From the NCBI RefSeq assembly GCF_025961315.1, contig NZ_JAOQNK010000001.1, positions 1,178,001-1,242,000 of the forward strand: DNA of 64,000 nt, given 5' to 3'. The position numbers and the translations under genes are program-made. This stretch comes from Sphingobacterium kitahiroshimense (GTDB lineage Bacteria > Bacteroidota > Bacteroidia > Sphingobacteriales > Sphingobacteriaceae). Within the stretch, counting starts at the first letter, position 1, and every line of letters starts with the position of its first letter. The notes under the pieces were generated by a model that saw nothing but the letters and a program-made list of their open reading frames with translations, was not told the origin of the DNA and ran no database searches. Below are positions 16,850 to 26,935 of this stretch, piece after piece.

Positions 16850-17872
16850 ATGGAACATCATAACTCAAGGCTTCAAAGTCTTATAGATAAATACTTAAAA
16901 GGAACGTGCAATAAAGAGGAATCGGAAATTGTAGAGAATTTTTTCGAAAGTTTTTCATCGCGCCCAGATATCTTGGATCAACTCGATTTTGAAAAACAGA
17001 ACGAAATAAAAAAGAGAATCCAGGAAAATGTCGTAAAGAAAATTTCTCCAACACCCATTCGAAAAATCAGTCTGATTAAACTTGCTGTTGCCGCGACTGT
17101 AGCACTTTTCTGTATTTCTATTGCATATCAATATCAGTATAAAAACAGGAGCTTAAAAAATATAGAAATCAACTTAGCAAGTGGACAACAGCGCCATATT
17201 ACCTTAGAAGATGGAACAAAAATTACACTTAATGCATCCAGTAGAATTATTTATCCTAATTCTTTTAAAGACTCTTCTAAACGTGAAGTGATTTTAATCG
17301 GCGAAGCTTTTTTCGATGTCGCTAAAAATCCAAAAAAACCATTTATCATCCATACCCCAAGAATGGAAATCAGTGTATTGGGAACTGCTTTTAATGTTCG
17401 TGACTATGAAAATGAAGTAAATGCAGAGACTGCTTTAATACGTGGAAAAGTTTCAATTTGGAAAACGGGTCATACGAACAACAAATTCATTTTGAACCCG
17501 AATGAAAAGTTTGTGCTGTCTAATGCGAATATCCATAACAATGCACAATCTACCAATCCAAAAGTTGTTTCACTGCAAAATGCCACAGTTGCAGTCCAGC
17601 CTTTAGTTGTCTCAAATCAAGACGGTACTGCACTCGAAACAGAATGGATGCTTAAACGGATGACCATCCGTGATGAAAGATTGGCAGATATTGTTATAAA
17701 ATTAGAACGTATGTATGGTGTGGAGATACAGATCTTAAGTAGTAAAATCGCAACTCAGCGCTTCTCTGCGACATTTGAAAATGAAGATTTAGACAATATC
17801 TTAAAAGCACTGCAGACTGTTAATTACTTCCAGATCAAAAAGACAGGTAAAACTCAAATACAGCTATTTTAA
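16850..17872 (+). CDS. FecR-type anti-sigma factor
   Basis: 340 residues. A cytoplasmic N-terminal sigma-binding part comes first, then one transmembrane helix at about 74-94 (LIKLAVAATVALFCISIAYQ). The periplasmic FecR domain is marked by SGQQRHITLEDGTKITLNAS and VLIGEAFFDVAKNPKKPF. The C-terminal DUF4974 domain (IVIKLERMYGVEIQI, FSATFENEDLDNILKAL) is thought to contact the transporter's STN domain. It holds the upstream sigma factor inactive until the outer-membrane receptor signals. It lies 91 bp after the sigma gene and 24 bp before SusC. Confidence 0.9.
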   Translation: MEHHNSRLQSLIDKYLKGTCNKEESEIVENFFESFSSRPDILDQLDFEKQNEIKKRIQENVVKKISPTPIRKISLIKLAVAATVALFCISIAYQYQYKNRSLKNIEINLASGQQRHITLEDGTKITLNASSRIIYPNSFKDSSKREVILIGEAFFDVAKNPKKPFIIHTPRMEISVLGTAFNVRDYENEVNAETALIRGKVSIWKTGHTNNKFILNPNEKFVLSNANIHNNAQSTNPKVVSLQNATVAVQPLVVSNQDGTALETEWMLKRMTIRDERLADIVIKLERMYGVEIQILSSKIATQRFSATFENEDLDNILKALQTVNYFQIKKTGKTQIQLF

Positions 17873-17896
17873 AACAAACTAACCTACATAACTCAT

Positions 17897-20800
17897 ATGA
17901 ACAAAACAGTACCTAAATTTAAAAAAGAATCCAGGTTGGCCCTGCTTCTGATTTGCCTCAGCACCATACATGTGCAAAGTTTTGCCTATTCACAAACTGA
18001 AAAAATTGATGTATCCATAAAGGGGGGCAAACTGGAAGACGTATTTCAGACAATAAATGAAAACAGTAAATACAAAATGTTCTTCAGCAAGGCTATACTG
18101 CCCAATTCAACAGTAAATATTGTCGCTGAAAAAATCAGTATTAAAGATGTACTATCAAAATCTCTTTCAGGAAGTAACCTTACCTGGGAAATCCTGGATA
18201 ATAATATTATTGCCATAAAAGAAAAGAAACAAAGCCAACCACACTTGACCGGACAAGTACTTAATGAAAATGGTTCTCCGTTAGCTGGTGTATCGGTGAT
18301 AGTAAAAGACTGGCAAAAAGAGGCATACCGTAATATACAGACAAGTACAGCTACTGATGCGAATGGGCAATGGGGATTGCGGATACCCAATGAAGATATC
18401 ACCATCATATTTTCTTTCATGGGATACCAGAAGGTGGAGATCTCAGCCAAACAGCTTCTTGCAAACGCTACTCCTATTCGATTGAAACCTGCTGAAGGGA
18501 GTTTAGAAGAAGTCGTGGTGATCGGATATGGAACAACAACACGTCGATTAAATACGGGTTCTGTAGCTTCGATAACAGCTAAAGATATTGCATCACAACC
18601 TGTAAGCAATCCACTTGCAGCATTGGCCGGGAGAATGTCGGGCGTATTGATTGCGCAGAATAACGGTGTACCCGGAAGCGCGGTACAAATACAGATCAGA
18701 AACCAGGCTTCACTAAGCGGGACGACCTCAGGGTCTATTCCCTTGTACGTTGTTGATGGGGTGCCTTTCACTAATTTTAACGGTGGCCAACCTGCAACCG
18801 ACAATCTAAACTCTTTTGGTATTTCTGGATCTTCTGGTGGTCTTAGCCCTTTTAGTATGATTAATCCTGCTGACATTGAGCGTATAGATGTACTCAAGGA
18901 TGCCGATGCCACAGCAATTTATGGTAGCCGTGGTGCCAATGGTGTGGTATTGATTACGACAAAAAAAGGATCATCGGGCCGCACCCGCATCGGTGTTAAT
19001 TTTAACACCGGATTTACGGAAGTTAATAGATTTATTCCGATGATGAATCTGGAAGAATACCTATCCTTGAGAAAGGAAGCTTTTGTTAATGATGGTACGG
19101 TACCAACCGCAACAAATGCTCCAGACCTTTTGTTGTGGGACCAGAATAAATCTACAGACTGGCAAAAAATGCTGATCGGCAATAAAGGTCATATTACCGA
19201 TATGCAAGCGAATATGTCCGGCGGAAATGAATCTACTCGCTTTTTCTTTAACTCAGGATACAGACGCGAAAGCACGGTATTCTATGGAGACAGTAAAAAT
19301 AGCAGGTTTACCTCTCGTCTAAACCTAGATCATACATCTGCAGACAAGAAGTTTAATGCGGCATTATCTGTAAGTTATGCCAATGACAATTCGGATATGC
19401 CATCTTCGGATATTACTTCAATGTACAACCTTCCTCCCAACTACCCTATTTATGATGACAACGGAAGATTTTATTGGCTACCGTCTTCAGCAGGTATCAA
19501 CAATCCTATTGCTATGCTCAACAGAAAATACATAGGAACGACGAATAACCTCATTTCAAATGCAAATTTGAGTTATAAGATTATCCCGGGACTGACCGTT
19601 AAAACAAATTTCGGGTACACCATTACACAGCTCAACCAAAATAACCAGACACCGATTTCATCCTTAAATAACACCCTCACGAATCCATTGGGCTCATCTG
19701 CTTTTTCAAATACAAAAGCTGAGAACTGGATTATCGAACCCACATTGGATTATGTCAAAAATATAGGTCAAGGCAAACTAACAGCATTGATCGGCACGAG
19801 TTTTCAGCAGAATTCATCACGTTCACAGACAACTAATGGATCCAACTACAGCAATGATGCACTTTTAGGATCGCTCAGTGCAGCGGGAACTTTCACAGCA
19901 AGCAACAATCTTGTTTATTACAAATATAATGCTGTATTTGGAAAAGTGAATTACGACTGGAATGAGAAGTATTTATTTAACGGAACATTCCGAAGAGATG
20001 GTTCTTCACGTTTTGGTCCAAAAAACAGATTTGGAAATTTTGGTGCAATCGGCCTAGGCTGGGTATTCGGAAAAGAAGATTTTGTGCAGGACAAGCTGCC
20101 TTTTCTCAGTTTTGGTAAACTGAGAGCTAGTTATGGTACGACCGGGAACGATCAGATATCAAACTACATGTATCTGCCGCTCTACTCCTCTGCTACGGCC
20201 TATCTAAATAATCCTTCGATGAACATTGGGACGCTACCTAATGAATATATCAAATGGGAAACGACCAAAAAGATGGAATTTGCACTGGATCTTGGCTTCT
20301 TGAGAGACCGTATCTTATTCACCGGTAACTATTTTAGAAATCGTTCAGGCGACCAGATTACCGACGTTATCCTAAGTACTCAAGTTGGGTATAACAGTTA
20401 TAAGGCTAATCTTCCCGCACTTATTCAAAATACAGGACTGGAACTTGAATTGAATACCACCAATATTGTTACGGAAAATTTTACATGGAAAACATCGACC
20501 AACTTCACATTCTATAAAAATAAATTAGTGGAATTTCCGGGAATTGAAAATACATTCTATGCCAGCAGTTTTCTCGTTGGAGAGCCACTCAATCTAATCC
20601 GTCTTTATCATTATCAGGGTGTTGATGAAACAACTGGCAGAGCAACTTATGAAGACCGTAATGGTGATGGGGTTATCAATGCAGATGATCGTTATGTTGC
20701 TGACTTGGGAACACCATTTTATGGTGGATTTAACAATACTTTTTCATACAAGGGATTTGAGCTGGGTGTATTTTTCCAGTTTAACCATCGATTTGGAGTA

Positions 20801-21247
20801 ACCAAAATTTTAAATACAAGACCTGGAGCAATGGTTAACCAGAATGAATACTGGCTTGGAAGATGGTCTCCAACGAATCCGAATACTGATATTCCTGGTG
20901 CGATTACACCCTCATCACCAACTTCTACGCCTACAGGAACTGCTTTAAACAATTCATACAATCTATACAGTAGCTCTGATGCTGTGTACGGGGATGCATC
21001 TTATATTAAATTGAGATCTATAAATCTTTCCTATAACCTGCCAAAAAACTGGACTTCAAGATTGAGAATGTCCAATTGTAGTGTATTTATGCAGGGCCAG
21101 AATCTGTTTACCTGGGCAAAAAATAAGTATGTACTCGATACGGAAACTACCGTCCAGGGTGGTCCATCTGGTTTAGGTACAGGAACTATCGCACAAGTGC
21201 TACCTCCACTGCGCACAATTGTCTTTGGATTTAACTGTCAATTTTAA
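17897..21247 (+). CDS. SusC/RagA TonB-dependent transporter with STN domain
   Basis: 1116 residues. Signal peptide to about 32 (LALLLICLSTIHVQSFAYSQ), then an STN signalling domain at about 36-110 and a CarboxypepD-like beta-sandwich (LTGQVLNENGSPLAGVSVIV). The TonB-box region is EEVVVIGYGTT. The SusC plug signature is LKDADATAIYGSRGANGVVL, followed by a 22-strand barrel ending in IVFGFNCQF. The STN domain shows that it signals to the FecR above it. It takes up a ligand across the outer membrane together with the SusD lipoprotein 11 bp downstream. The substrate cannot be read from sequence; no glycoside hydrolase lies in this operon. Confidence 0.93.
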   Translation: MNKTVPKFKKESRLALLLICLSTIHVQSFAYSQTEKIDVSIKGGKLEDVFQTINENSKYKMFFSKAILPNSTVNIVAEKISIKDVLSKSLSGSNLTWEILDNNIIAIKEKKQSQPHLTGQVLNENGSPLAGVSVIVKDWQKEAYRNIQTSTATDANGQWGLRIPNEDITIIFSFMGYQKVEISAKQLLANATPIRLKPAEGSLEEVVVIGYGTTTRRLNTGSVASITAKDIASQPVSNPLAALAGRMSGVLIAQNNGVPGSAVQIQIRNQASLSGTTSGSIPLYVVDGVPFTNFNGGQPATDNLNSFGISGSSGGLSPFSMINPADIERIDVLKDADATAIYGSRGANGVVLITTKKGSSGRTRIGVNFNTGFTEVNRFIPMMNLEEYLSLRKEAFVNDGTVPTATNAPDLLLWDQNKSTDWQKMLIGNKGHITDMQANMSGGNESTRFFFNSGYRRESTVFYGDSKNSRFTSRLNLDHTSADKKFNAALSVSYANDNSDMPSSDITSMYNLPPNYPIYDDNGRFYWLPSSAGINNPIAMLNRKYIGTTNNLISNANLSYKIIPGLTVKTNFGYTITQLNQNNQTPISSLNNTLTNPLGSSAFSNTKAENWIIEPTLDYVKNIGQGKLTALIGTSFQQNSSRSQTTNGSNYSNDALLGSLSAAGTFTASNNLVYYKYNAVFGKVNYDWNEKYLFNGTFRRDGSSRFGPKNRFGNFGAIGLGWVFGKEDFVQDKLPFLSFGKLRASYGTTGNDQISNYMYLPLYSSATAYLNNPSMNIGTLPNEYIKWETTKKMEFALDLGFLRDRILFTGNYFRNRSGDQITDVILSTQVGYNSYKANLPALIQNTGLELELNTTNIVTENFTWKTSTNFTFYKNKLVEFPGIENTFYASSFLVGEPLNLIRLYHYQGVDETTGRATYEDRNGDGVINADDRYVADLGTPFYGGFNNTFSYKGFELGVFFQFNHRFGVTKILNTRPGAMVNQNEYWLGRWSPTNPNTDIPGAITPSSPTSTPTGTALNNSYNLYSSSDAVYGDASYIKLRSINLSYNLPKNWTSRLRMSNCSVFMQGQNLFTWAKNKYVLDTETTVQGGPSGLGTGTIAQVLPPLRTIVFGFNCQF

Positions 21248-21258
21248 AACGTACAACA

Positions 21259-22641
21259 ATGAAATTAAACAATAAAACCATCATATCGCTTATACTGACC
21301 AATGGGGCACTTTTATTTAGTTCCTGCGAAAAATTTGTAGATCTTGGCGCTCCACCGACTCAGGTTATCACTGGAGATGCGTTTGCATCAGATGCATCAG
21401 CAAATAGTGTGATCCGTGGATTGTACAGCACAGTATTAAATATCAACTTGTCCGGCACAACCACGTTCTTTACCGGAATCGCGGCAGACGATCTTCAATA
21501 TAATGCGACAGATGCTGGTATAACAGAGTTCGCAAGTAATAATATATTAAATACAAATAATAATGTCGCTAACCTGTGGTATAATTGTTATCAATTGATC
21601 AAGAACACCAACAACGCTATCTCAGGTTTGGAAGTATCAAATTCCCTGACACCAACCATAAAAGATCAGCTAATCGGTGAAGCTAAATTTTTCCGAGCCT
21701 ATGCCTATTTCTATCTTGTGAATCTATATGGTGATGTTCCTTTACAATTACGGAATGACCTATTTGCATTTGAAGATGCTTCTCTACCAAGGACAGATAA
21801 ACAGCAGGTCTATAATCAGATCGTCAGTGACCTAAAAGATGCAGAGAGTAAAATGCAGACCAGCTATGATGCAACTGCCAGTCCAAGAGGACGGGCAAAT
21901 AAAGCTGCCGCCAGTGCCCTATTGGCCAGAGTATATTTATATCAAAAAGACTATCAAAATGCCGAATTGTACGCAACAAAAGTACTGCAGTCTTCTGATT
22001 ATGGTATGCCTGCTCCAGACAAAAACTTCCAAAACACGAGCAACGAGGTTATCCTTCAGTTGGGAAATCTGACGGGTATCACAACTTTCGGAGCAAACTA
22101 CATTACCGCAGTGACTGCTGTCCCTGGTTATACGCTTCCCGATGCAGTATACAACAGTTTCGAGTCATCGTCCACAACTGATTTAAGAAAAATGAACTGG
22201 ACAAGTCTTAAAACCATTTCAGGTAAGAACTACTATGCCATCACTAAGTATAAAGTAGCTTCTGGAACAGGTGCAGAATATCATATCATACTACGTTTGG
22301 CTGAACAGTATCTTATACGTGCAGAGGCCAGAAGCAGACTCAATAATCTAAGCGGTGCACGCGCTGATATTGATGCTGTACGTAATCGTGCCGGATTAAC
22401 AGGTATCAATATCGGCAGTAATCAAACACAGTTATTGACCGCGATAGAAACAGAGCGACTTCATGAATTTTTTGGCGAGTATGGCCATCGCTGGCTTGAT
22501 CTTAAACGTACTGAACGTGCTAACGAGGTTCTTTCGCCTGTTAAATCAAATTGGCAACCTACAGATGTGCTTTTTCCAATTCCTCAGGCTCAAATTCTGA
22601 TCAATACTAAACTGACACAAAATCCTGGATACGAAAACTAA
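21259..22641 (+). CDS. SusD/RagB surface lipoprotein (first pair)
   Basis: 460 residues with a lipoprotein signal (lipobox LLFSSC, Cys23) followed by a SusD-type N-terminus. The family signatures FFRAYAYFYLVNLYGDVPLQ and RLHEFFGEYGHRWLDLKR are present, and the protein ends NPGYEN. SusD proteins sit as a lid over the SusC barrel and capture the ligand. It is translated directly behind the SusC gene. Confidence 0.93.
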   Translation: MKLNNKTIISLILTNGALLFSSCEKFVDLGAPPTQVITGDAFASDASANSVIRGLYSTVLNINLSGTTTFFTGIAADDLQYNATDAGITEFASNNILNTNNNVANLWYNCYQLIKNTNNAISGLEVSNSLTPTIKDQLIGEAKFFRAYAYFYLVNLYGDVPLQLRNDLFAFEDASLPRTDKQQVYNQIVSDLKDAESKMQTSYDATASPRGRANKAAASALLARVYLYQKDYQNAELYATKVLQSSDYGMPAPDKNFQNTSNEVILQLGNLTGITTFGANYITAVTAVPGYTLPDAVYNSFESSSTTDLRKMNWTSLKTISGKNYYAITKYKVASGTGAEYHIILRLAEQYLIRAEARSRLNNLSGARADIDAVRNRAGLTGINIGSNQTQLLTAIETERLHEFFGEYGHRWLDLKRTERANEVLSPVKSNWQPTDVLFPIPQAQILINTKLTQNPGYEN

Positions 22642-22668
22642 ATTATTATCTAAACTGATTATTAAAAA

Positions 22669-24141
22669 ATGAAAACAACAATCTTAACCATTGCCTTGAC
22701 TTTTGCCCTAGCTAATGTAATGGCACAAAAGGCATCAGGAGACAAATTTCAAAAATATCTCCCTATAATAGAAAAAGGCAGCATAGCTCAAAAAGATTCG
22801 CTTACAAATGTACTTTTGACCGAAATTAAGAGCTATAAAACAGAGCAAGAGTTCCGTACAACAATCAATATCCTAAGGTCATTGGGAAAGGAACAGCAAC
22901 AGGCTTCGGTAGAAGCTATTGCGAAAAAAAAATATCCTAAGGGATCACTGACCCGCGATTCTTTTATTACCAATGTTTTTTATAACGCATCTACTGTCCA
23001 GGAGAAAGAAAAAGCTTATAATGACTTGAACAAAAAGTGGCCGTCCAAAAACTTCAGCGAAGAGCTTTTGACCTATGATTATGTTTTAGCCAATTTAGCG
23101 CAGGGATTTGCAAATGATGGAAATGCCCCTAAAGCTATCCATTACCTTGGCGAAATGAAAGAAAAATTTTGGCGTGGCAATGGATATCTACCCGTAGGCC
23201 AGATTTTATTATCGGCAGGAGATACAGTTTCTGCAGCACCGCTTCTAAAAACTGCTATGGATGACAGTTATTATTATTTAAGCCTGCCTGAGGAAGAGAA
23301 AGACAATAAAGCAAGATTCGCTTCTATGGGTTATGCCAGCTCTATGTCTGCTTATGTCAATATCTTAGTAGCTCAAAAAAAATATAACGATGCACTTGGT
23401 TACATAGAAAATGCATTAAAATCAGCTCCTGAGCAAGCTGACGGACTAGCAACGGTTTACTACAAATCGTTGATGGGAACCGGACGAAAACTTGAGGCAT
23501 ACAATATCTTGACGAAATTATATACTAAAGGACAATTTGCCGTTGAGAATGATCTTAAAAAGCTTTATTTGGAATTGAACGGATCGGCTCAGGGTTACGA
23601 AAATTTCAATGCATCATTAAAAGAAACTTTAACACAGAACATACGTGACCATATTAAGGAAATGGAAACCTTCAAACCTGCTCCAAATTTTGAGTTGCTC
23701 AATTTAAGAGGTGAACAGGTATCGTTGGCCAGTTTAAAAGGAAAAGTTGTCGTTCTTGATTTCTGGGCTACTTGGTGTCAGCCTTGTGTACGTTCATTCC
23801 CGGGTATGAAAGCGGCTCAGGAATCATATGCAAATGATAAAGATGTTCAATTCTTGTTTATGAATACTTGGGAACGCGACAAAAATTATAAAGAAAATGT
23901 GTTGTCTTTTATAACAAAAAACAATTACCCTTTTGAAGTTCTTTATGATGATCAAAAAGATCCTCAAACTGGTGAAGTAATGGCTGCTAAATTCGGTGTG
24001 AAAGGTATTCCTGCTAAATTTATTATCGATAAGGAAGGAAATATACGATATTTCTTAACTGGATCTACGCCGAACGTAGACTATATAAAATTAGAAATGA
24101 AAGAATTGATCGAAGCTGCAAAGAAGCCCTATAAAGGTTAA
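22669..24141 (+). CDS. TlpA-like thioredoxin-fold protein with helical N-terminal part
   Basis: 490 residues. Signal peptide LTIALTFALANVMAQ. Residues about 30-330 are helical and TPR-like (YYLSLPEEEKDNKARFASMG, NILVAQKKYNDALGYIENAL). The C-terminal TlpA/AhpC-TSA domain begins at KPAPNFELLNLRG and has the redox motif WCQPC (Cys370 and Cys373) and the cis-proline segment GIPAKFIID. Such proteins are common last genes of FecIR-SusCD operons in Sphingobacteriaceae. It may keep exported proteins or a thiol-containing ligand reduced in the periplasm. It lies 27 bp after SusD, so it shares the transcript. Confidence 0.88.
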   Translation: MKTTILTIALTFALANVMAQKASGDKFQKYLPIIEKGSIAQKDSLTNVLLTEIKSYKTEQEFRTTINILRSLGKEQQQASVEAIAKKKYPKGSLTRDSFITNVFYNASTVQEKEKAYNDLNKKWPSKNFSEELLTYDYVLANLAQGFANDGNAPKAIHYLGEMKEKFWRGNGYLPVGQILLSAGDTVSAAPLLKTAMDDSYYYLSLPEEEKDNKARFASMGYASSMSAYVNILVAQKKYNDALGYIENALKSAPEQADGLATVYYKSLMGTGRKLEAYNILTKLYTKGQFAVENDLKKLYLELNGSAQGYENFNASLKETLTQNIRDHIKEMETFKPAPNFELLNLRGEQVSLASLKGKVVVLDFWATWCQPCVRSFPGMKAAQESYANDKDVQFLFMNTWERDKNYKENVLSFITKNNYPFEVLYDDQKDPQTGEVMAAKFGVKGIPAKFIIDKEGNIRYFLTGSTPNVDYIKLEMKELIEAAKKPYKG

Positions 24142-24249
24142 AAAATACTGGACTTAAAATTGATATAGCAAGCAAAATCTTTACCACAAAATGGTGCGGT
24201 TATGCAGGGTTTAATATTAAAAAATTATTGCAAATTTTCACTTTATCAC

Positions 24250-24282
24250 AAAAGCCAGCTTTTTTAATAGAAGCTGGCTTTT
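24250..24282. terminator. Terminator of the FecIR-SusCD-TlpA operon
   Basis: A 12-bp stem AAAAGCCAGCTT / AAGCTGGCTTTT with a 9-nt loop, followed by T-rich sequence. Located 110 bp after the last stop codon. The rest of the gap up to 24471 shows nothing further. Confidence 0.8.
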
Positions 24283-24471
24283 CTAATTTTAAACATATTA
24301 TAAATTTATAATACTAAGTTGCGAATAAGTGAAGTTTTGAGTGTAAATAAATAAACCAAATTGATGCCACACCTACGCTCAAATCCAAAAAACACTTCCT
24401 CCAATCTAATGAAGAAAGCGTTTCTGGGCTGGCTAAAATTAATTCCTATAGCCGTCTATTGCTGTAATTGA

Positions 24472-25974
24472 CTATTTTTTATATTCTGAAATAATGATAT
24501 TTTGATATTCTAAAGGAGCATTGCTTGTAATTTTTAAATGGGTCATAGGACTATCAGGGAAAAATATGTCTGTCATCACCGAAAGTCCGTTATCGGCAAA
24601 AAACTCGACAGAAGTCACATCAAAAAATACGTTCATGTCTACTTGAGACTCTTTTGAAAGACGGGGAGCTACATGTTTTTTAGGAAAATCGTGACTAAAC
24701 GATATATTTCCAGATTCACTACGATTGATAAAATACTGATCTTTGGCCTTATTATACCCAACTGTTAGCTCATTTCCTTCTTTATTGAATAAAATAATCT
24801 TAAAATCCTGTACTTTCAGTTTACTGATGTCCAATTGGAATCCTGTAGGCAGATGATCACTTAACAGAATCTCGTTTACTTTTTTAGGAGCAATTGTTTT
24901 CGATATTTTAAAAGCATTTTCAATTTCTTTAGCGGGTTTACTTGCTACATAATACTGTTTATTTATGCTTGTCAGTGATAATTCACGTGGGATCGTAGAA
25001 GCCGACCGCCATTTTAATGTGGGTACCTCATTCGCATACTGCCAATTGCTCATCCATCCGATAAATAAATGACGATCCTTCACATTATTCCAGGTTACAC
25101 CCGCATAATTATCTGTTCCCCAATCCAACCACTTAATCTGGGTATCATCTGTTGTGAAATGCTTTCCATCAAAATCGCCAACAAAATACTGTGTCGCAGA
25201 ACCACCATTTGGTCCTCCTGGATTTATACTGACCAATAATATCCATTTTGTTACCCCATTATCTGTCATTGGAAACAGATCTGGACATTCCCATACGCCA
25301 CCATGAGCTCCGATTTCTTTTCCGAAACTACTTTCCATCTTCCATTCTTTCAGATTTTTAGAGGAATAAAATGTGATACAGTCCTTTGTTGCTAAAGTCA
25401 TGATCCATACCTGTGACTTTTCGTGCCACATCACCTTTGGATCTCTGAAATCCCATATTCCAGGATTAGGTAATACAGGATTTCCCTTGTACTTTTCCCA
25501 AGTTTTACCTTGATCTAAACTATATGCCAAGCTCTGGTATTGATGTAAACCGGTTCTCTTGTCTTCTTCTTTGTGGTTGTGATGCGTAAAGATTGCGACC
25601 ATGGCATCTTTACCAAAACCAGCTGTATTATCTTTATCAATAACAGCGCTCCCTGAAAATATGGTCCCCAGGCTATCTGGATATAGCGCTATTTTCTGTT
25701 CTTCCCAATGCACAAGATCTGTGCTGGTAGCATGTCCCCAATGCATGGGACCCCATTTAGGTTCATCTGGATTATGCTGATAGAAAAGATGATAAGTACC
25801 ATTGTTATATACCATTCCATTTGGATCGTTCATCCACCCTTCTTTAGGTGTAAAATGATATAAAGGGCGATAATTTTCCACTTGTACCATTTGCTTATCT
25901 TGTTTCGTACTTCCAGTCTGAGCGTAGCTAAATAAAGGAAGTGCTAGTAATATAAATGCTAATTTCTTCATCAT
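24472..25974 (-). CDS. GH32 fructanase (levanase/inulinase/invertase type)
   Basis: 500 residues with a signal peptide (LAFILLALPLFSYAQ). The three GH32 motifs are clear: WMNDPNG with the nucleophile Asp50, FRDP with the transition-state Asp178, and WECPDLF with the acid/base Glu229. The five-bladed propeller is followed by a C-terminal beta-sandwich (VFFDVTSVEFFADNGLSVMT). No lipobox, so a periplasmic or secreted exo-acting enzyme releasing fructose is the best reading; levan versus inulin preference cannot be told. It is the last gene of the operon, about 150 bp behind the surface lipoprotein gene. Confidence 0.93.
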   Translation of the reverse strand: MMKKLAFILLALPLFSYAQTGSTKQDKQMVQVENYRPLYHFTPKEGWMNDPNGMVYNNGTYHLFYQHNPDEPKWGPMHWGHATSTDLVHWEEQKIALYPDSLGTIFSGSAVIDKDNTAGFGKDAMVAIFTHHNHKEEDKRTGLHQYQSLAYSLDQGKTWEKYKGNPVLPNPGIWDFRDPKVMWHEKSQVWIMTLATKDCITFYSSKNLKEWKMESSFGKEIGAHGGVWECPDLFPMTDNGVTKWILLVSINPGGPNGGSATQYFVGDFDGKHFTTDDTQIKWLDWGTDNYAGVTWNNVKDRHLFIGWMSNWQYANEVPTLKWRSASTIPRELSLTSINKQYYVASKPAKEIENAFKISKTIAPKKVNEILLSDHLPTGFQLDISKLKVQDFKIILFNKEGNELTVGYNKAKDQYFINRSESGNISFSHDFPKKHVAPRLSKESQVDMNVFFDVTSVEFFADNGLSVMTDIFFPDSPMTHLKITSNAPLEYQNIIISEYKK

Positions 25975-26128
25975 GATTTAAATTTTTCTATAAGGTTTAT
26001 CAAATACAAATTAATTGTTTTATTATTATTTCTCCGTTTAATTCCGCTAACTTTAATCAATTCATTAAAAAAGTTTCAAACTTTGATTTATAATATGTGA
26101 ATTATAAAAGCGGCAGTATACATATTCT

Positions 26129-26752
26129 TTATGCTGGTTCGTCGCCCAAAACTACAGTCACCGTGTATGGAAATGTTTGCCCCATATAAGTAAGCGTATA
26201 CTTTACGGCTGAACTGAAATCAACATATCCGCCCTGGCCCGGTGCTATACTTGCTCCATTAGTAAATTCTACTGATGGATTGAGTTCTTTTACAGCTGTA
26301 CCAACCGGTAGATATATGGTGATACTTTTATTTTTTTGATTAATAATAGCCACTTTGTTACCGATACGGAAAGCTGTTATTTCGGCTATAATCTCCTTAA
26401 CTGTTACCTGGTAGGTATTAAAAACGTTTCCATTATATACACGATAAACTAACGGTGTTGTTGAAGAAAAGGTGAAATTCTGAGCACTTCCAGAAGCTGG
26501 GGAGACAGTTGCATTTTCAGGTATTGCAATACTCGGCTTTACCGCAGAAAGATCCGTCCCTGCTGGTACAAGCACACTAATTGTTCCTTTCTCGTTATCG
26601 ACAACGCCTGCTGTATTTCCCACTTTAAAAGAAAGGATATTGACATCCGAACCCAAATCGAGCGATGTAGCTGAGTCCTCCTTACAAGATGTAAACAATC
26701 CGATAAAGAGCAGGAAAATTCCTAAGCCTAGATTATTTTTTAATGTTTTCAT
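26129..26752 (-). CDS. DUF5018-like lipoprotein, probable surface fructan-binding protein
   Basis: 207 residues with lipobox LFTSC (Cys23). The mature part holds two similar beta domains: SFKVGNTAGVVDNEKGTISV ... VYNGNVFNTYQVTV, then AFRIGNKVAIINQKNKSITI ... YMGQTFPYTVTV. This is the pattern of DUF5018-like Ig domains. Its place after SusD matches the surface glycan-binding lipoproteins of fructan loci in Bacteroides (the BT1761 position), from which the role is inferred. It is smaller than most such proteins. Confidence 0.7.
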   Translation of the reverse strand: MKTLKNNLGLGIFLLFIGLFTSCKEDSATSLDLGSDVNILSFKVGNTAGVVDNEKGTISVLVPAGTDLSAVKPSIAIPENATVSPASGSAQNFTFSSTTPLVYRVYNGNVFNTYQVTVKEIIAEITAFRIGNKVAIINQKNKSITIYLPVGTAVKELNPSVEFTNGASIAPGQGGYVDFSSAVKYTLTYMGQTFPYTVTVVLGDEPA

Positions 26753-26935
26753 TCGTTTATAATTGTTTTACAAGTGATATCAATGCATTCGAGCATTGAT
26801 TGATTCATGTCCCTATTTATTTAGCAGAAAACTATCCTGAACATATTCTTTATACAGTTACAAAGGATACATTCAGGATCTTTTCATTAACTAATTTTTT
26901 TCCACTTCATTTCACCATCACAAAATGAACAAGTG

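Noticed and set aside
18046..18912. Minus-strand frame of 288 codons inside the first SusC gene
   Set aside because: The sense strand encodes textbook SusC motifs throughout; the antisense protein has no recognisable features.
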